Shown: positions 52,621 to 60,509 of the stretch, piece after piece
Position numbering within the stretch: the stretch's first letter is position 1
How the letters are laid out: each line of letters begins with the position of its first letter
NCBI RefSeq assembly: GCF_008016535.1
Contig: NZ_SAXY01000055.1
Span: 32,515 to 96,514 of the forward strand
Origin: Brachyspira pilosicoli
GTDB taxonomy: Bacteria; Spirochaetota; Brachyspiria; Brachyspirales; Brachyspiraceae
Length of the DNA: 64,000 bases
Direction: 5' to 3'
Position numbers and translations under genes: made by a program
Notes under the pieces: generated by a model
Seen by the model: only the letters and a program-made list of their open reading frames with translations
Databases searched by the model: none
Told to the model about the DNA's origin: nothing

Positions 52621-53619
52621 ATGATAAATGTTAGTTTTGAAGAATTAAAAGAAGCTGTGATAAAAAAATTAGTATTAGCAGATGTTAGTGAATATGATGC
52701 AGAGATTGTTGCTGATGTTTTATGTTATGCGGATGTGAGGGGTATTCATTCTCATGGTGTTATAAGACTTGAGCATTATATAAATAGAATAAAAGCTGGA
52801 GGCATAAATTTAAAATCGAATTTTAATATAGAAGCAAAAAAGCCTTCATTTGCATTAATGGATGCATACGGAGGTTTTGGGCATATTGCTATGAAGAAAG
52901 CTGCAGAATGGGCAATAGATACTGCAGACAAACAAGGGATTGCTGTAATAGGTATAAAAAATAATAGTCATTGCGGTTCTTTGGGTTATTATAATAAAAT
53001 GGCTATAGATAGTAAAAAAGTATCATTAATAATGGTTAATACAGACCCTTGTGTAATACCTTATGGTGGAAAAAGTTGTTTTTTTGGCACTAATCCTATA
53101 AGTTATGGTTTCCCTGCTGCAAAAGATTTTTTACTTGGAGATATGGCTACTAGTGAAGTTTCGCTCGGAAGAATATTTACAGCTCGTGATAATAATGAAA
53201 CTATACCAAATAATTGGGGCGTTGATGAGAATGGTAATCCTACAGATGACCCTAAAAAAATAAAATATGTTGTACCTTTTGGCGGGGCTAAAGGGTATGT
53301 TATTATGACTATGATAGAGGCTTTTACTGGGCTTTTGATTGGAAATGTTTATTGTAATAATTTAGTTAAAATGTATGGGGATATGGATAAAAAAAGAGAT
53401 TTATCAACATTTATGCTTGTAGTTGATCCTTTTGTTTATAATGAAGATTATTTGGATACTGTTCAATCATTTATAGATGATATAAGAAAAGAGCCTCCAT
53501 TAGATGAAAATAATCCTATAACAATACCGGGTGAGAGAAAAGAAGCTTGTTATAGAGATTACTTAAAAAACGGCATACCTTTATCTGATAAAGTTTATAA
53601 ATATGTTTTTGGAGATTGA
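52621..53619 (+). CDS. Malate/L-lactate dehydrogenase family oxidoreductase (Ldh2 type)
   Basis: The 332-residue NAD(P)-dependent enzyme belongs to the Ldh2/MDG2/ureidoglycolate dehydrogenase family. Visible signatures are RGIHSHGVIRLEHYINRIK, with the catalytic His, KNNSHCGSLGYYNKMA, FGTNPISYGFPA, DMATSEVSLGRI and PFGGAKGYVIMTMIEAFTG. It reduces a 2-oxo acid or oxidises a 2-hydroxy acid; the substrate cannot be fixed from sequence. The start is ATG 52621 after AGGAATTAAAG. It has its own promoter and no link in function to the neighbouring tail genes. Confidence 0.9.
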   Translation: MINVSFEELKEAVIKKLVLADVSEYDAEIVADVLCYADVRGIHSHGVIRLEHYINRIKAGGINLKSNFNIEAKKPSFALMDAYGGFGHIAMKKAAEWAIDTADKQGIAVIGIKNNSHCGSLGYYNKMAIDSKKVSLIMVNTDPCVIPYGGKSCFFGTNPISYGFPAAKDFLLGDMATSEVSLGRIFTARDNNETIPNNWGVDENGNPTDDPKKIKYVVPFGGAKGYVIMTMIEAFTGLLIGNVYCNNLVKMYGDMDKKRDLSTFMLVVDPFVYNEDYLDTVQSFIDDIRKEPPLDENNPITIPGERKEACYRDYLKNGIPLSDKVYKYVFGD

Positions 53620-53649
53620 CTCTAGAAATTTAATTGTATATTAAAATAC

Positions 53650-53743
53650 ATTCCCCCGCACGTCTAAGAAGTTATAATTAAAGCATAGCATTATCGTGCG
53701 GCAAGGTGGTACAGCTCGTACGCGGGAAAAAGTTGAATAAAAA
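53650..53743 (+). repeat. S-type dispersed repeat
   Basis: Near-identical to 12299-12391 and 19019-19111. It is followed by a C block and a truncated H block, filling the 367-base gap 53620-53986; the leftward reading frame through it is not a gene. Confidence 0.85.
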
Positions 53744-53807
53744 AATTATAAAATTAATGTATTCTAAATATTTTTTAAGTTCATAATTTTTTAAAATTCT
53801 ATTATAT

Positions 53808-53985
53808 TCGGGGGCTAGCCCCCGTACCCCCACTTCTTTTGGTGACCCAAAGAAGCAAAAAGACTGCATTTTTTTAACTCAGATTTAGGTATTACATTAT
53901 ATTTAATACATATTCCTTATATATAAAGATATGAGATTTATAAAGCTAAAACACTTGCACTTTTTGCAACTTTGACGAAGTCCGC
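53808..53985 (+). repeat. Composite C-H repeat, H block truncated next to purN
   Basis: The GGGGGCTAGCCCCC palindrome (53811) and CTTCTTTTGGTGACCCAAAG hairpin form the C block. The H block starts GCACTTTTTGCAACTTT at 53957 but then reads GACGAAGTCCGC and stops at the purN stop codon, so its right half is missing. Confidence 0.8.
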
Positions 53986-53986
53986 A

Positions 53987-54553
53987 TTATTTCTCAGAAG
54001 CTAATTTTATAACGGTTGCTGGTAGTATTTTATGCTCCTCTACCAATACCCTTTTTTGAAGTATATCTGCAGTATCATCTTCTAATACATCTACTTTGTT
54101 TTGCATTATAATGTCGCCTCCGTCTATAGTGTCTGTTACATAATGCACAGTGCAGCCTGATTCTTTTTCTTTGTTTTTGATAACTGCTTCATGAACCTTA
54201 ATTCCATACATTCCTTTACCGCCATATTTTGGTAAAAGCGATGGGTGAATATTTATTATTTTGTTTTTCCATTTAGATATAAAATTGCTGTCTACTATAG
54301 ATAAATAACCAGCAAGAACTATTAAATCAATATTATATTTTTTAAGCTCTTCATCAATTTTTTGTGATAACTTTTCTTTATATTCTTTTCTGTCTATTAA
54401 AACGGCATCTATATTTGCATCTTTAGCAATATTTAATCCTCCGCAATCCCTATCAGCAATTACTATATTTATTTTGTAATATTCTTTTTGATTGTCTATT
54501 AACGATTTTAAATTGCTTCCGCCTCCGGAAATTAATACTGCTATATTAAACAT
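53987..54553 (-). CDS. purN: Phosphoribosylglycinamide formyltransferase
   Basis: The 188-residue enzyme adds a formyl group from 10-formyl-THF to GAR in purine synthesis, using the folate product of FolD. Signatures are VLISGGGSNLKSLI, VLAGYLSIVDSNFI, the catalytic region NIHPSLLPKYGGKGMYG, and SGCTVHYVTDTIDGGDIIMQ with the catalytic Asp. The start overlaps purM by 13 bases, so the genes are translationally coupled. A truncated repeat abuts its stop codon. Confidence 0.96.
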   Translation of the reverse strand: MFNIAVLISGGGSNLKSLIDNQKEYYKINIVIADRDCGGLNIAKDANIDAVLIDRKEYKEKLSQKIDEELKKYNIDLIVLAGYLSIVDSNFISKWKNKIINIHPSLLPKYGGKGMYGIKVHEAVIKNKEKESGCTVHYVTDTIDGGDIIMQNKVDVLEDDTADILQKRVLVEEHKILPATVIKLASEK

Positions 54554-55551
54554 ATTCCGCTGCTTTCTCCATTATTTTTCTCTATATGTCCAATTTCATA
54601 AACAGTTTCTTTCATTTCTTTTAATTCATTTATAATATTATCTTTTTCATCCTTATCAACAATAATTACAAAACCGATACCCATATTAAAAGTATTATAC
54701 ATCTCTTCTTCTTTTATGTTTCCAAGATATTGAATATACTTAAATATTTCAGGTGTATTAAAACTATTTTTGTTTATTACAGCTTTATAATCTTTTTTGA
54801 AAGCTCTAGGAACATTCTCTATTAAACCTCCCCCTGTAATATGAGCCATACCTTTAATATTATATTTTTCTAATAATTTAAGTATAGGTTTAACATATAT
54901 TCTAGTAGGAGTAAGAAGCACTTCTCCAATTTTTTTATCTTCAAATGCAGCATTATAATCTCTTACTAATTTTCTTATAAGAGAAAAACCATTACTATGA
55001 AAACCAGAAGAAGCTATGCCTAATATAACATCATCTTCTTTAACTTTACTTCCGTCTATAATTTTATCTTTTTCAACAACACCCACACAAAAACCAGCGA
55101 TATCATAATCACCTTCTTTGTAAAAACCTGGCATCTCAGCAGTTTCACCGCCAATCAAAGCAGCTCCCGCTTCATAACATCCGTCAGCGATACCTTTTAC
55201 TATAAGAGCAGCAGTTTCGCTGTTAAGTTTTCCGCAAGCAAGATAATCCAAAAAGAAAATAGGCTTAGCACCATGACAAAGCACATCATTAACGCACATA
55301 GCCACAGCATCAATTCCAACAGTATCATATTTTTTTATGGAGAATGCAATCTCTAATTTAGTACCCACTCCGTCAGTACCAGATACTAAAACAGGGTTAT
55401 TGTATTTACCAAGTTCATACATAGCCCCAAAACTTCCAATATTGTTTAATACATTATTATTCATAGTTTTAGCAACTACTTCTTTCATAAGAGATACAGC
55501 TTTATAGCCTTCTTCTCTGCTTACACCGCTTTCTTCATAAGAAACAGACAT
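54541..55551 (-). CDS. purM: Phosphoribosylformylglycinamidine cyclo-ligase
   Basis: The 336-residue AIR synthetase closes the imidazole ring in purine synthesis. Signatures are SGTDGVGTKLEIAF, the metal/ATP region DAVAMCVNDVLCHGAKPIFF, ALIGGETAEMPGFY, GIASSGFHSNGFSLIRKL and AHITGGGLIENVPRAF. It is the first gene of a purM-purN operon read leftward from the promoter at 55593-55621. The start is ATG 55551 after AGGAATAAATTTT. Confidence 0.97.
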   Translation of the reverse strand: MSVSYEESGVSREEGYKAVSLMKEVVAKTMNNNVLNNIGSFGAMYELGKYNNPVLVSGTDGVGTKLEIAFSIKKYDTVGIDAVAMCVNDVLCHGAKPIFFLDYLACGKLNSETAALIVKGIADGCYEAGAALIGGETAEMPGFYKEGDYDIAGFCVGVVEKDKIIDGSKVKEDDVILGIASSGFHSNGFSLIRKLVRDYNAAFEDKKIGEVLLTPTRIYVKPILKLLEKYNIKGMAHITGGGLIENVPRAFKKDYKAVINKNSFNTPEIFKYIQYLGNIKEEEMYNTFNMGIGFVIIVDKDEKDNIINELKEMKETVYEIGHIEKNNGESSGICLI

Positions 55552-55592
55552 AAAATTTATTCCTTTTTTATATGTGAGTTAATATGTTCTTA

Positions 55593-55621
55593 AGTATAAC
55601 AAAAAATATTTTATAGTACAA
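55593..55621 (-). promoter_or_regulatory. Promoter for purM-purN
   Basis: On the minus strand TTGTAC (complement of 55616-55621), a 17-base spacer and TATACT (complement of 55593-55598), 42 bases before the purM start. The rest of the 376-base gap up to flaB holds the flaB promoter and otherwise only AT-rich sequence. Confidence 0.65.
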
Positions 55622-55790
55622 GCATAATTTTTTATTTTGTTTATGATATTATTAATTTATGATTATATTAAGAATTATATGTTGTATTATTTTATTATTA
55701 TTAAATCAGTTTATTAAATATATTAAAGAAGAAACTTTTTAAAAATAAATGCGAATTATCATTATCGGTATATTTTTTAAAAAATTAGTA

Positions 55791-55818
55791 TTTACTTTTT
55801 TAAAAAATATATTATAAT
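55791..55818 (+). promoter_or_regulatory. Putative sigma-70-type promoter for flaB
   Basis: TTTACT at 55791-55796, a 16-base spacer and TATAAT at 55813-55818. This gives a leader of about 100 bases before flaB. I saw no convincing sigma-28 promoter on the plus strand. Confidence 0.5.
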
Positions 55819-55927
55819 ATATTTAATATTATGTTATTATTTTGTATGGGATGACTAGATAATATACAAAACATAATAAATTTGTAAATTATAATTTTTT
55901 AATGACTATTCATGGAGGGTAGTAACT

Positions 55928-56764
55928 ATGATTATCAACAATAATGTTTCTGCATTAAATGCAAACAGACAGTTAAACTTAACTGGCAATCAAATGACAA
56001 AAACAATTCAACATCTTTCTAGCGGTATGAGAATTAATACTGCAGGTGATGATGCTTCTGGTTTAGCAGTATCTGAAAAAATGCGTTCTCAATACCGCGG
56101 TCTTCAGCAAGCTACTAGAAACGCTCAAAACGGTATATCTTTCATTCAAACAGCTGAAGGTTACTTAAATGAAACTACTAACATTATGCAAAGAATGAGA
56201 GAATTAGCTATTCAGTCTGCTAACGGAATATATTCTGACAGCGACAGAGCTTTAATTCAAGTAGAAGTTAATCAATTAGTAGCTGAAGTTGACAGAATCG
56301 CTTCTCAAGCTGAATTCAACAAAATGAATATGTTAACAGGCCGTTTTGCTGCTGACGGTCAAACTCCTATTACTTTTCATATAGGTGCTAATATGGATCA
56401 GAGAGTATCTGTTAATATAGGCGCTATGACTGCTGCTAACTTACAAGTTGGCGGTGATACTCCTCTTTCTATCTCTTCTGTTGAAACTGCTAACCAATCT
56501 TTAGGAAGAATAGATGAAGGTATACAAATGGTTGTTGCTCAAAGAGCTGAATTAGGTGCTGTTCAAAACAGAATGGAATCTATGGTAAAAAGCTTAATGA
56601 TAGCTACTGAAAACACTATCGCTTCTGAAAGTGTTATAAGAGATGCTGATATGGCTCAATCTATGGTTGCTTATACTCGTGAACAAATCTTACAGCAAAC
56701 TGGTGCTGCTATGTTGGCTAATGCTAATATGAAAAACCAATCTATAATGAGAGTTATTGGATAA
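55928..56764 (+). CDS. flaB: Flagellin core protein FlaB
   Basis: The 278-residue flagellin forms the core of the periplasmic flagellar filament. It contains only the conserved D0/D1 helices: MIINNNVSALNANRQL at the start, LSSGMRINTAGDDASGLAVS, and the C-terminal ARQILQQTGAAMLANANMK-like end (TREQILQQTGAAMLANANM). The exposed variable domain of external flagellins is absent, as usual for spirochaete FlaB. Codon use is richer in C-ending codons than its neighbours, which suits high expression. The start follows GGAGGGTAGTAACT; a strong terminator follows the gene. Confidence 0.97.
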   Translation: MIINNNVSALNANRQLNLTGNQMTKTIQHLSSGMRINTAGDDASGLAVSEKMRSQYRGLQQATRNAQNGISFIQTAEGYLNETTNIMQRMRELAIQSANGIYSDSDRALIQVEVNQLVAEVDRIASQAEFNKMNMLTGRFAADGQTPITFHIGANMDQRVSVNIGAMTAANLQVGGDTPLSISSVETANQSLGRIDEGIQMVVAQRAELGAVQNRMESMVKSLMIATENTIASESVIRDADMAQSMVAYTREQILQQTGAAMLANANMKNQSIMRVIG

Positions 56765-56790
56765 TTTAGTCGTCTTATTACAAATATAGT

Positions 56791-56828
56791 AAAAAGCTCA
56801 TTGGTATTTTATACTGATGAGCTTTTTT
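56791..56828 (+). terminator. Rho-independent terminator after flaB
   Basis: AAAAGCTCATTGGTAT pairs with ATACTGATGAGCTTTT, including two G-U pairs, around a TTT-type loop, followed by a run of T. Confidence 0.9.
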
Positions 56829-56944
56829 TTAAAAAAATTACATAAAAATTTGATTTACTAACTCCTATTGATTATATTATAAATATATAAGATTATTTAT
56901 GATAATACTAATATATTTTTATATAATAAAGTTAGGAGGTTTTT

Positions 56945-57777
56945 ATGTATAAAAAAATTATAGCTATTATTATTTTATCTTTCTTTTTTGTATTATCTTG
57001 TTCTAAAGAAAATCCTAATAATCCAAATAATCAAGGTGATGTATCAGGCGGCGGCGGTGATACAGGAGGAAACGCAGGCAGCGGAAATGGAGGCAATACA
57101 GGTGACGGCGGTCAAACTCAGCCTTCTTTATCTAAATATGCAGGTGCTTGGAAACAGGATTACAGAGTTCATGTATTTGGCGAGAATTATTATATAAGAA
57201 AAATGGGAAGCTCTTCTGGTGATAAAGTAGTATTTATTACAAATATACAATATAGCAGTGCTGATAACGGATTTAAAGTTTATTACGAAGCTCCGCAAAA
57301 AAAATTAGATGCTGTTATTTCTTTTTCTTCAGGAACTTTGGGAAATATTAAAGGTAAAGAGTATAAATATTATCAAAGCTCTCTTCAGGATATAAATTAT
57401 AGTATAAATAAATTACCTAACGGAACAGGTATAGATCCTCAATATGCAGGCACTTATAAATGCACCAATGGGGGGGGGGTACTCATCGTAGTATAAAGAT
57501 ATATAAAGACGGCTCAATAGAACATTTTTATGATAATGAGAGTAGGTTTAAAATACCTGCCGAGCAGATAACAAAAAATAGTCAAAATATTTATGAGAAT
57601 TATTTATATAAAACTACATATGATGCAAAAGATGCTGTTTTAGAAATTGAACTTAAATTTATAGATAATTCATATTGTACATTTGATTTTGAATATTCGT
57701 ATACTAGTAATTCTGGAGGCGGACTTAGTGGAAATTTGGATGATTATATTAAACAAAATGAAATAAAATATAATTAA
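56945..57777 (+). pseudogene. Lipoprotein gene split at a poly-G tract (phase-variable, OFF as sequenced)
   Basis: The first frame (56945-57496, 183 residues) starts after AGGAGG and has a signal peptide with the lipobox FVLSC, then a Gly/Asn-rich linker (GGGGDTGGNAGSGNGGNTGD) and a folded part. At a run of ten G (57470-57479) it shifts into a short tail and stops at 57496. The continuation in the -1 frame (THRSIKIYKDGSIEHFYDNE to 57777) clearly belongs to the same protein. With 11 or 8 G the two join into about 277 residues. A sequencing error in the homopolymer is the alternative. The function is unknown. Confidence 0.8.
57470..57479 (+). repeat. Poly-G(10) tract inside the lipoprotein gene
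   Basis: Ten consecutive G in a strongly AT-rich genome, within a coding sequence and at the exact point where two halves of the protein change frame. Confidence 0.9.
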
Positions 57778-57788
57778 AATTTTTTAAG

Positions 57789-57812
57789 GCACTATAATTA
57801 TTATTATGGTGC
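57789..57812 (+). terminator. Stem-loop after the lipoprotein gene
   Basis: GCACTATAAT pairs with ATTATGGTGC (one G-U pair) around TATT. The following T run is interrupted, so termination strength is uncertain. Confidence 0.5.
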
Positions 57813-57846
57813 ATTAATTTGTTTTTTAAAATAAATAAATAAAAAT

Positions 57847-57875
57847 TTGACAATAGTTTGTTTTTGTTATATAAT
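57847..57875 (+). promoter_or_regulatory. Consensus sigma-70-type promoter for yebC-ruvC
   Basis: TTGACA at 57847-57852, a 17-base spacer and TATAAT at 57870-57875, 60 bases before the yebC start. Both hexamers are exact consensus matches. Confidence 0.85.
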
Positions 57876-57935
57876 CTAGGCAAGTAATATTTTAAATTCT
57901 ATAAATAAAAAATCTAATAAAAACAGAGGTGTAAT

Positions 57936-58682
57936 ATGTCAGGACACTCCAAGTGGGCTAGTATTAAACATAAAAAAGCCGCAAATGATTCAAAAAAAGG
58001 TAAGATTTGGTCAAAAATAGCAAAAGAAATTACAATCGCAGTAAAAGAAGGCGGAAGCCCAGACCCAGATCAAAATGCAAGATTAAGAATGGTAATATTA
58101 AAAGCTAAAGTCACTAATATGCCTAATGATAATATAGACAGAGCCATTAAAAGAGGTTCAGGTGCAGGTGAAGGTGCTAATATAGAAGAGATGTCTTATG
58201 AGGGTTATGCTCCGGGTGGTGTTGCAATCATAGTAGATGTTGCTACAGACAATAAAAACAGAACTGCTGCTGAGATAAGGTCAATATTTAGCAAAAACGG
58301 CGGAAACTTAGCAGAGAACGGTGCTGTTTCTTGGCAGTTTAAGAAGAAGGCTGTAGTTATTATTCCTGCTGCTGGCAATACTGAAGAGAGCTTAATGGAT
58401 ATAGTTTTAGATGCTGGTGCTGAAGATATTGAACAAGATGAAGAAGTATTTACTGTCACTGGACCTATGGAAGCTTTATCTTCTATAGTTGATGCTTTAA
58501 AGGCTAAAAATATTGAGCCTGAAAGTGCTGAAATAGTACGCGTTGCTGATAATACTATGACTATAGCTGAAAATGATGCTAAAAAAGTTATGAAGATAAT
58601 TTCACTTTTTGAAGATCATGATGATGTTTCTGCTGTAGCTACTAACTTAGAAATTACAGATAACTTAATAGAAGAAGAATAA
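57936..58682 (+). CDS. yebC: YebC/PmpR family protein
   Basis: The 248-residue protein has the family N-terminus MSGHSKWASIKHKKAANDSK, then NMPNDNIDRAIKRGSG and YEGYAPGGVAIIVDVATDNK. Members were described as transcriptional regulators; more recent work assigns many to relief of ribosome stalling, as for human TACO1. The start is ATG 57936 after AGAGGTGTAAT. It is followed by ruvC after nine bases, a common pairing. Confidence 0.95.
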   Translation: MSGHSKWASIKHKKAANDSKKGKIWSKIAKEITIAVKEGGSPDPDQNARLRMVILKAKVTNMPNDNIDRAIKRGSGAGEGANIEEMSYEGYAPGGVAIIVDVATDNKNRTAAEIRSIFSKNGGNLAENGAVSWQFKKKAVVIIPAAGNTEESLMDIVLDAGAEDIEQDEEVFTVTGPMEALSSIVDALKAKNIEPESAEIVRVADNTMTIAENDAKKVMKIISLFEDHDDVSAVATNLEITDNLIEEE

Positions 58683-58691
58683 TATTAATTA

Positions 58692-59165
58692 ATGATAACT
58701 TTAGGTATAGACCCGGGATTTGCTAGATGCGGTTACGCTTTTGTAGAGGCAAAAAACTCCGAATACAAAATAGTAAATTCTGGGCTTATCGAAACCTTTT
58801 CAGATAAAGAATATAATCAAAGACTTTCATTTATATATACTCAACTAGACTCACTCATTAAACAATACAAACCAGACAATGCTTCAATAGAAGAGCTTTT
58901 CTTTTCAAAGAATACAAAAACTGCAATAAAAGTTGCTGAGGCAAGAGGTGTTATAATATTAGCACTTACTTTAAATAATATAGAGTTTAGAGAGTATAAG
59001 CCAAGAGAAATAAAATCACAAATAACAGGAAATGGAAACGCTAATAAAGATGCAGTTATAAAAATGGTTAATCTTTTTACAGGTTCAAACATTAAGCAAG
59101 ATGACACTGCTGATGCTGTAGCTATTGCTTTGGCACATGCTTCAAGAAACAGAATTTTGAAATAA
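58692..59165 (+). CDS. ruvC: Holliday junction resolvase RuvC
   Basis: The 157-residue endonuclease cuts Holliday junctions with RuvAB. Visible are the N-terminal catalytic Asp in LGIDPGFARCGYA, IEELFFSKNTKTAIKVAEAR with the catalytic Glu, YKPREIKSQITGNGNANKDA and the C-terminal acidic pair in QDDTADAVAIALAHA. The length is normal. It is co-transcribed with yebC. ruvA and ruvB are not in the window. Confidence 0.96.
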   Translation: MITLGIDPGFARCGYAFVEAKNSEYKIVNSGLIETFSDKEYNQRLSFIYTQLDSLIKQYKPDNASIEELFFSKNTKTAIKVAEARGVIILALTLNNIEFREYKPREIKSQITGNGNANKDAVIKMVNLFTGSNIKQDDTADAVAIALAHASRNRILK

Positions 59166-59192
59166 TTTTTTATATTTTGTAAATTAATGTTT

Positions 59193-60029
59193 TTAAAGTT
59201 TTTCTATCTCTTCTATGCTTAATCCTGTATATTTTGATATTAATTTAAAATCTGTTCCATCTTCTTTCATTGCTTTTGCTATTATCAATGTGCTGTATTT
59301 TTTACCTTTTTCTAATTCTTTATGAAGTGTTTCTTTTTGGAAATATTCTTCTGCTTCTTTTATCTTATATACATCAAGTAATGGATTTTCTGATATAAAT
59401 GATTTACATTTTTTATCTACTTCATCGAATATTGTGTTTTCTTTTATTAGGTTTGACATTCTCTCACCTCCAATAAAAAATTTGTACCAACTATTTAAAT
59501 CTTTATTTAGTTGTTTATCATAATTAAATTTCGGCAATTCCAAAAAATGAAATTGACAATGATCTGTAAGTATTTTATTGTGTTTTAATTCTTTTAATAT
59601 ATAGCAGCTGCAGCACTCTTCTATGCCGTCAAACAAAACAAAGTCTAAAATATTTATGCTTATCACAGGAAGAAGCTTATTATAATCATCACCTTTATTT
59701 AAATTTAAACTATAATTGCTTGCCCAATAAAATAATGTTCTTTTAATAAAAGTTTCATTGCCTTGCAGCTGTATCTCTATTATAACAACTTCGCCTGTGT
59801 CAGCTGTGCATTTTATATCCACTACACTTTCTTTTGAATTAAGATATTTTTGCAAATTAAATGGATTTAGTATCTCTAAAGTTTCAAAAGTTTTGAAATT
59901 TAAATTGTCCATAACAGCATTAACAAAATTTAATACTATCTTTTCGTTTCCAAGATTTGAAAAAAGATACCTTACAAAACAATCATTCTTTTTATTTAAT
60001 GTATCTACAGTGATATTAAACTCGTTCAT
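59193..60029 (-). CDS. Rpn family PD-(D/E)XK nuclease (putative transposase)
   Basis: The 278-residue protein matches the recombination-promoting nuclease (Rpn/YhgA-like) family: FVRYLFSNLGNEKIVLNFVN, the catalytic ESVVDIKCTADTGEVVIIEIQ region with Asp, Glu and Gln, and KRTLFYWASNYSLNLNKGDD. These proteins nick DNA and can promote RecA-independent recombination; many genomes carry several copies. The C-terminus has a degenerate LISKYTGLSIEEIEKL element found in many members. No inverted repeats are seen, so it is not a visible insertion sequence. Confidence 0.85.
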   Translation of the reverse strand: MNEFNITVDTLNKKNDCFVRYLFSNLGNEKIVLNFVNAVMDNLNFKTFETLEILNPFNLQKYLNSKESVVDIKCTADTGEVVIIEIQLQGNETFIKRTLFYWASNYSLNLNKGDDYNKLLPVISINILDFVLFDGIEECCSCYILKELKHNKILTDHCQFHFLELPKFNYDKQLNKDLNSWYKFFIGGERMSNLIKENTIFDEVDKKCKSFISENPLLDVYKIKEAEEYFQKETLHKELEKGKKYSTLIIAKAMKEDGTDFKLISKYTGLSIEEIEKL

Positions 60030-60079
60030 GAATATATTATAGCAAAATAGAAATCAAAAGTCAAAACTTAATATTTTAA

Positions 60080-60493
60080 TTAATTATTTTTATTTAAAAT
60101 ATTAAGATAATTTTCTAATATTAAAACAGCAGCAATTAAATCATTAGCCTTTTTTTTAACTCTTTTCTTTTTGCCCCTCAAAATAAAATCAGCATCTTTT
60201 GAAGTGCCGTATTCATCTACAAAAACAACATTTACTTTTACGCTTTTTAAAAGAAACTCTGAAAACCTTCTTATCTCAGCACACCATTCGCTCTCTTTTC
60301 CTTCATCTGACAAAGGAAGCCCAAAAACAACAGTGTCAATTTTTTTCTCTTCTATTATGTCCATCAAGGCTCGTTTTACTTTTCTTGCATTGCTTTCTTC
60401 TATGAGTTTGCATGGAAAAGGAATTTTTATGTTCATATCCATAAAAGCAGTGCCTGTTTTTTTGCGTCCGAAATCTACAGCTAATATCATCAT
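60080..60493 (-). CDS. ruvX: RuvX/YqgF family putative pre-16S rRNA nuclease
   Basis: The 137-residue RNase H-fold protein begins LAVDFGRKKTGTAF with the catalytic Asp, continues with DTVVFGLPLSDEGKESEWCA and VNVVFVDEYGTSKDADFIL and ends in a helix with KKANDLIAAVLILENYL containing the last acidic residue. Family members process the 5' end of 16S rRNA. It lies 16 bases after the U32 peptidase-family gene and is probably co-transcribed with it. Confidence 0.9.
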   Translation of the reverse strand: MMILAVDFGRKKTGTAFMDMNIKIPFPCKLIEESNARKVKRALMDIIEEKKIDTVVFGLPLSDEGKESEWCAEIRRFSEFLLKSVKVNVVFVDEYGTSKDADFILRGKKKRVKKKANDLIAAVLILENYLNILNKNN

Positions 60494-60509
60494 AATATTA
60501 TTTATTATT

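Noticed and set aside
53401..53409. Extra TTATCAACA nonamer
   Set aside because: A single copy inside the dehydrogenase coding sequence; about two are expected by chance in the window, so it is not taken as an origin element.
55659..55741. 27-codon hydrophobic frame (MIILRIICCIILLLLNQ...) upstream of flaB
   Set aside because: No ribosome site, and such AT-rich hydrophobic frames are frequent by chance here; not supportable as a gene.
55741..55800. Possible sigma-28 promoter near flaB (ACCGATAA on the minus strand)
   Set aside because: It points away from flaB and no TAAA lies at the required 15-base spacing; a sigma-70-like promoter fits better.
57460..57777. Separate small gene starting MHQWGGGTHRS
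   Set aside because: Its ATG lies inside the lipoprotein reading frame next to the poly-G tract, it has no ribosome site, and its residues continue the lipoprotein; it is the shifted 3' half of that gene.
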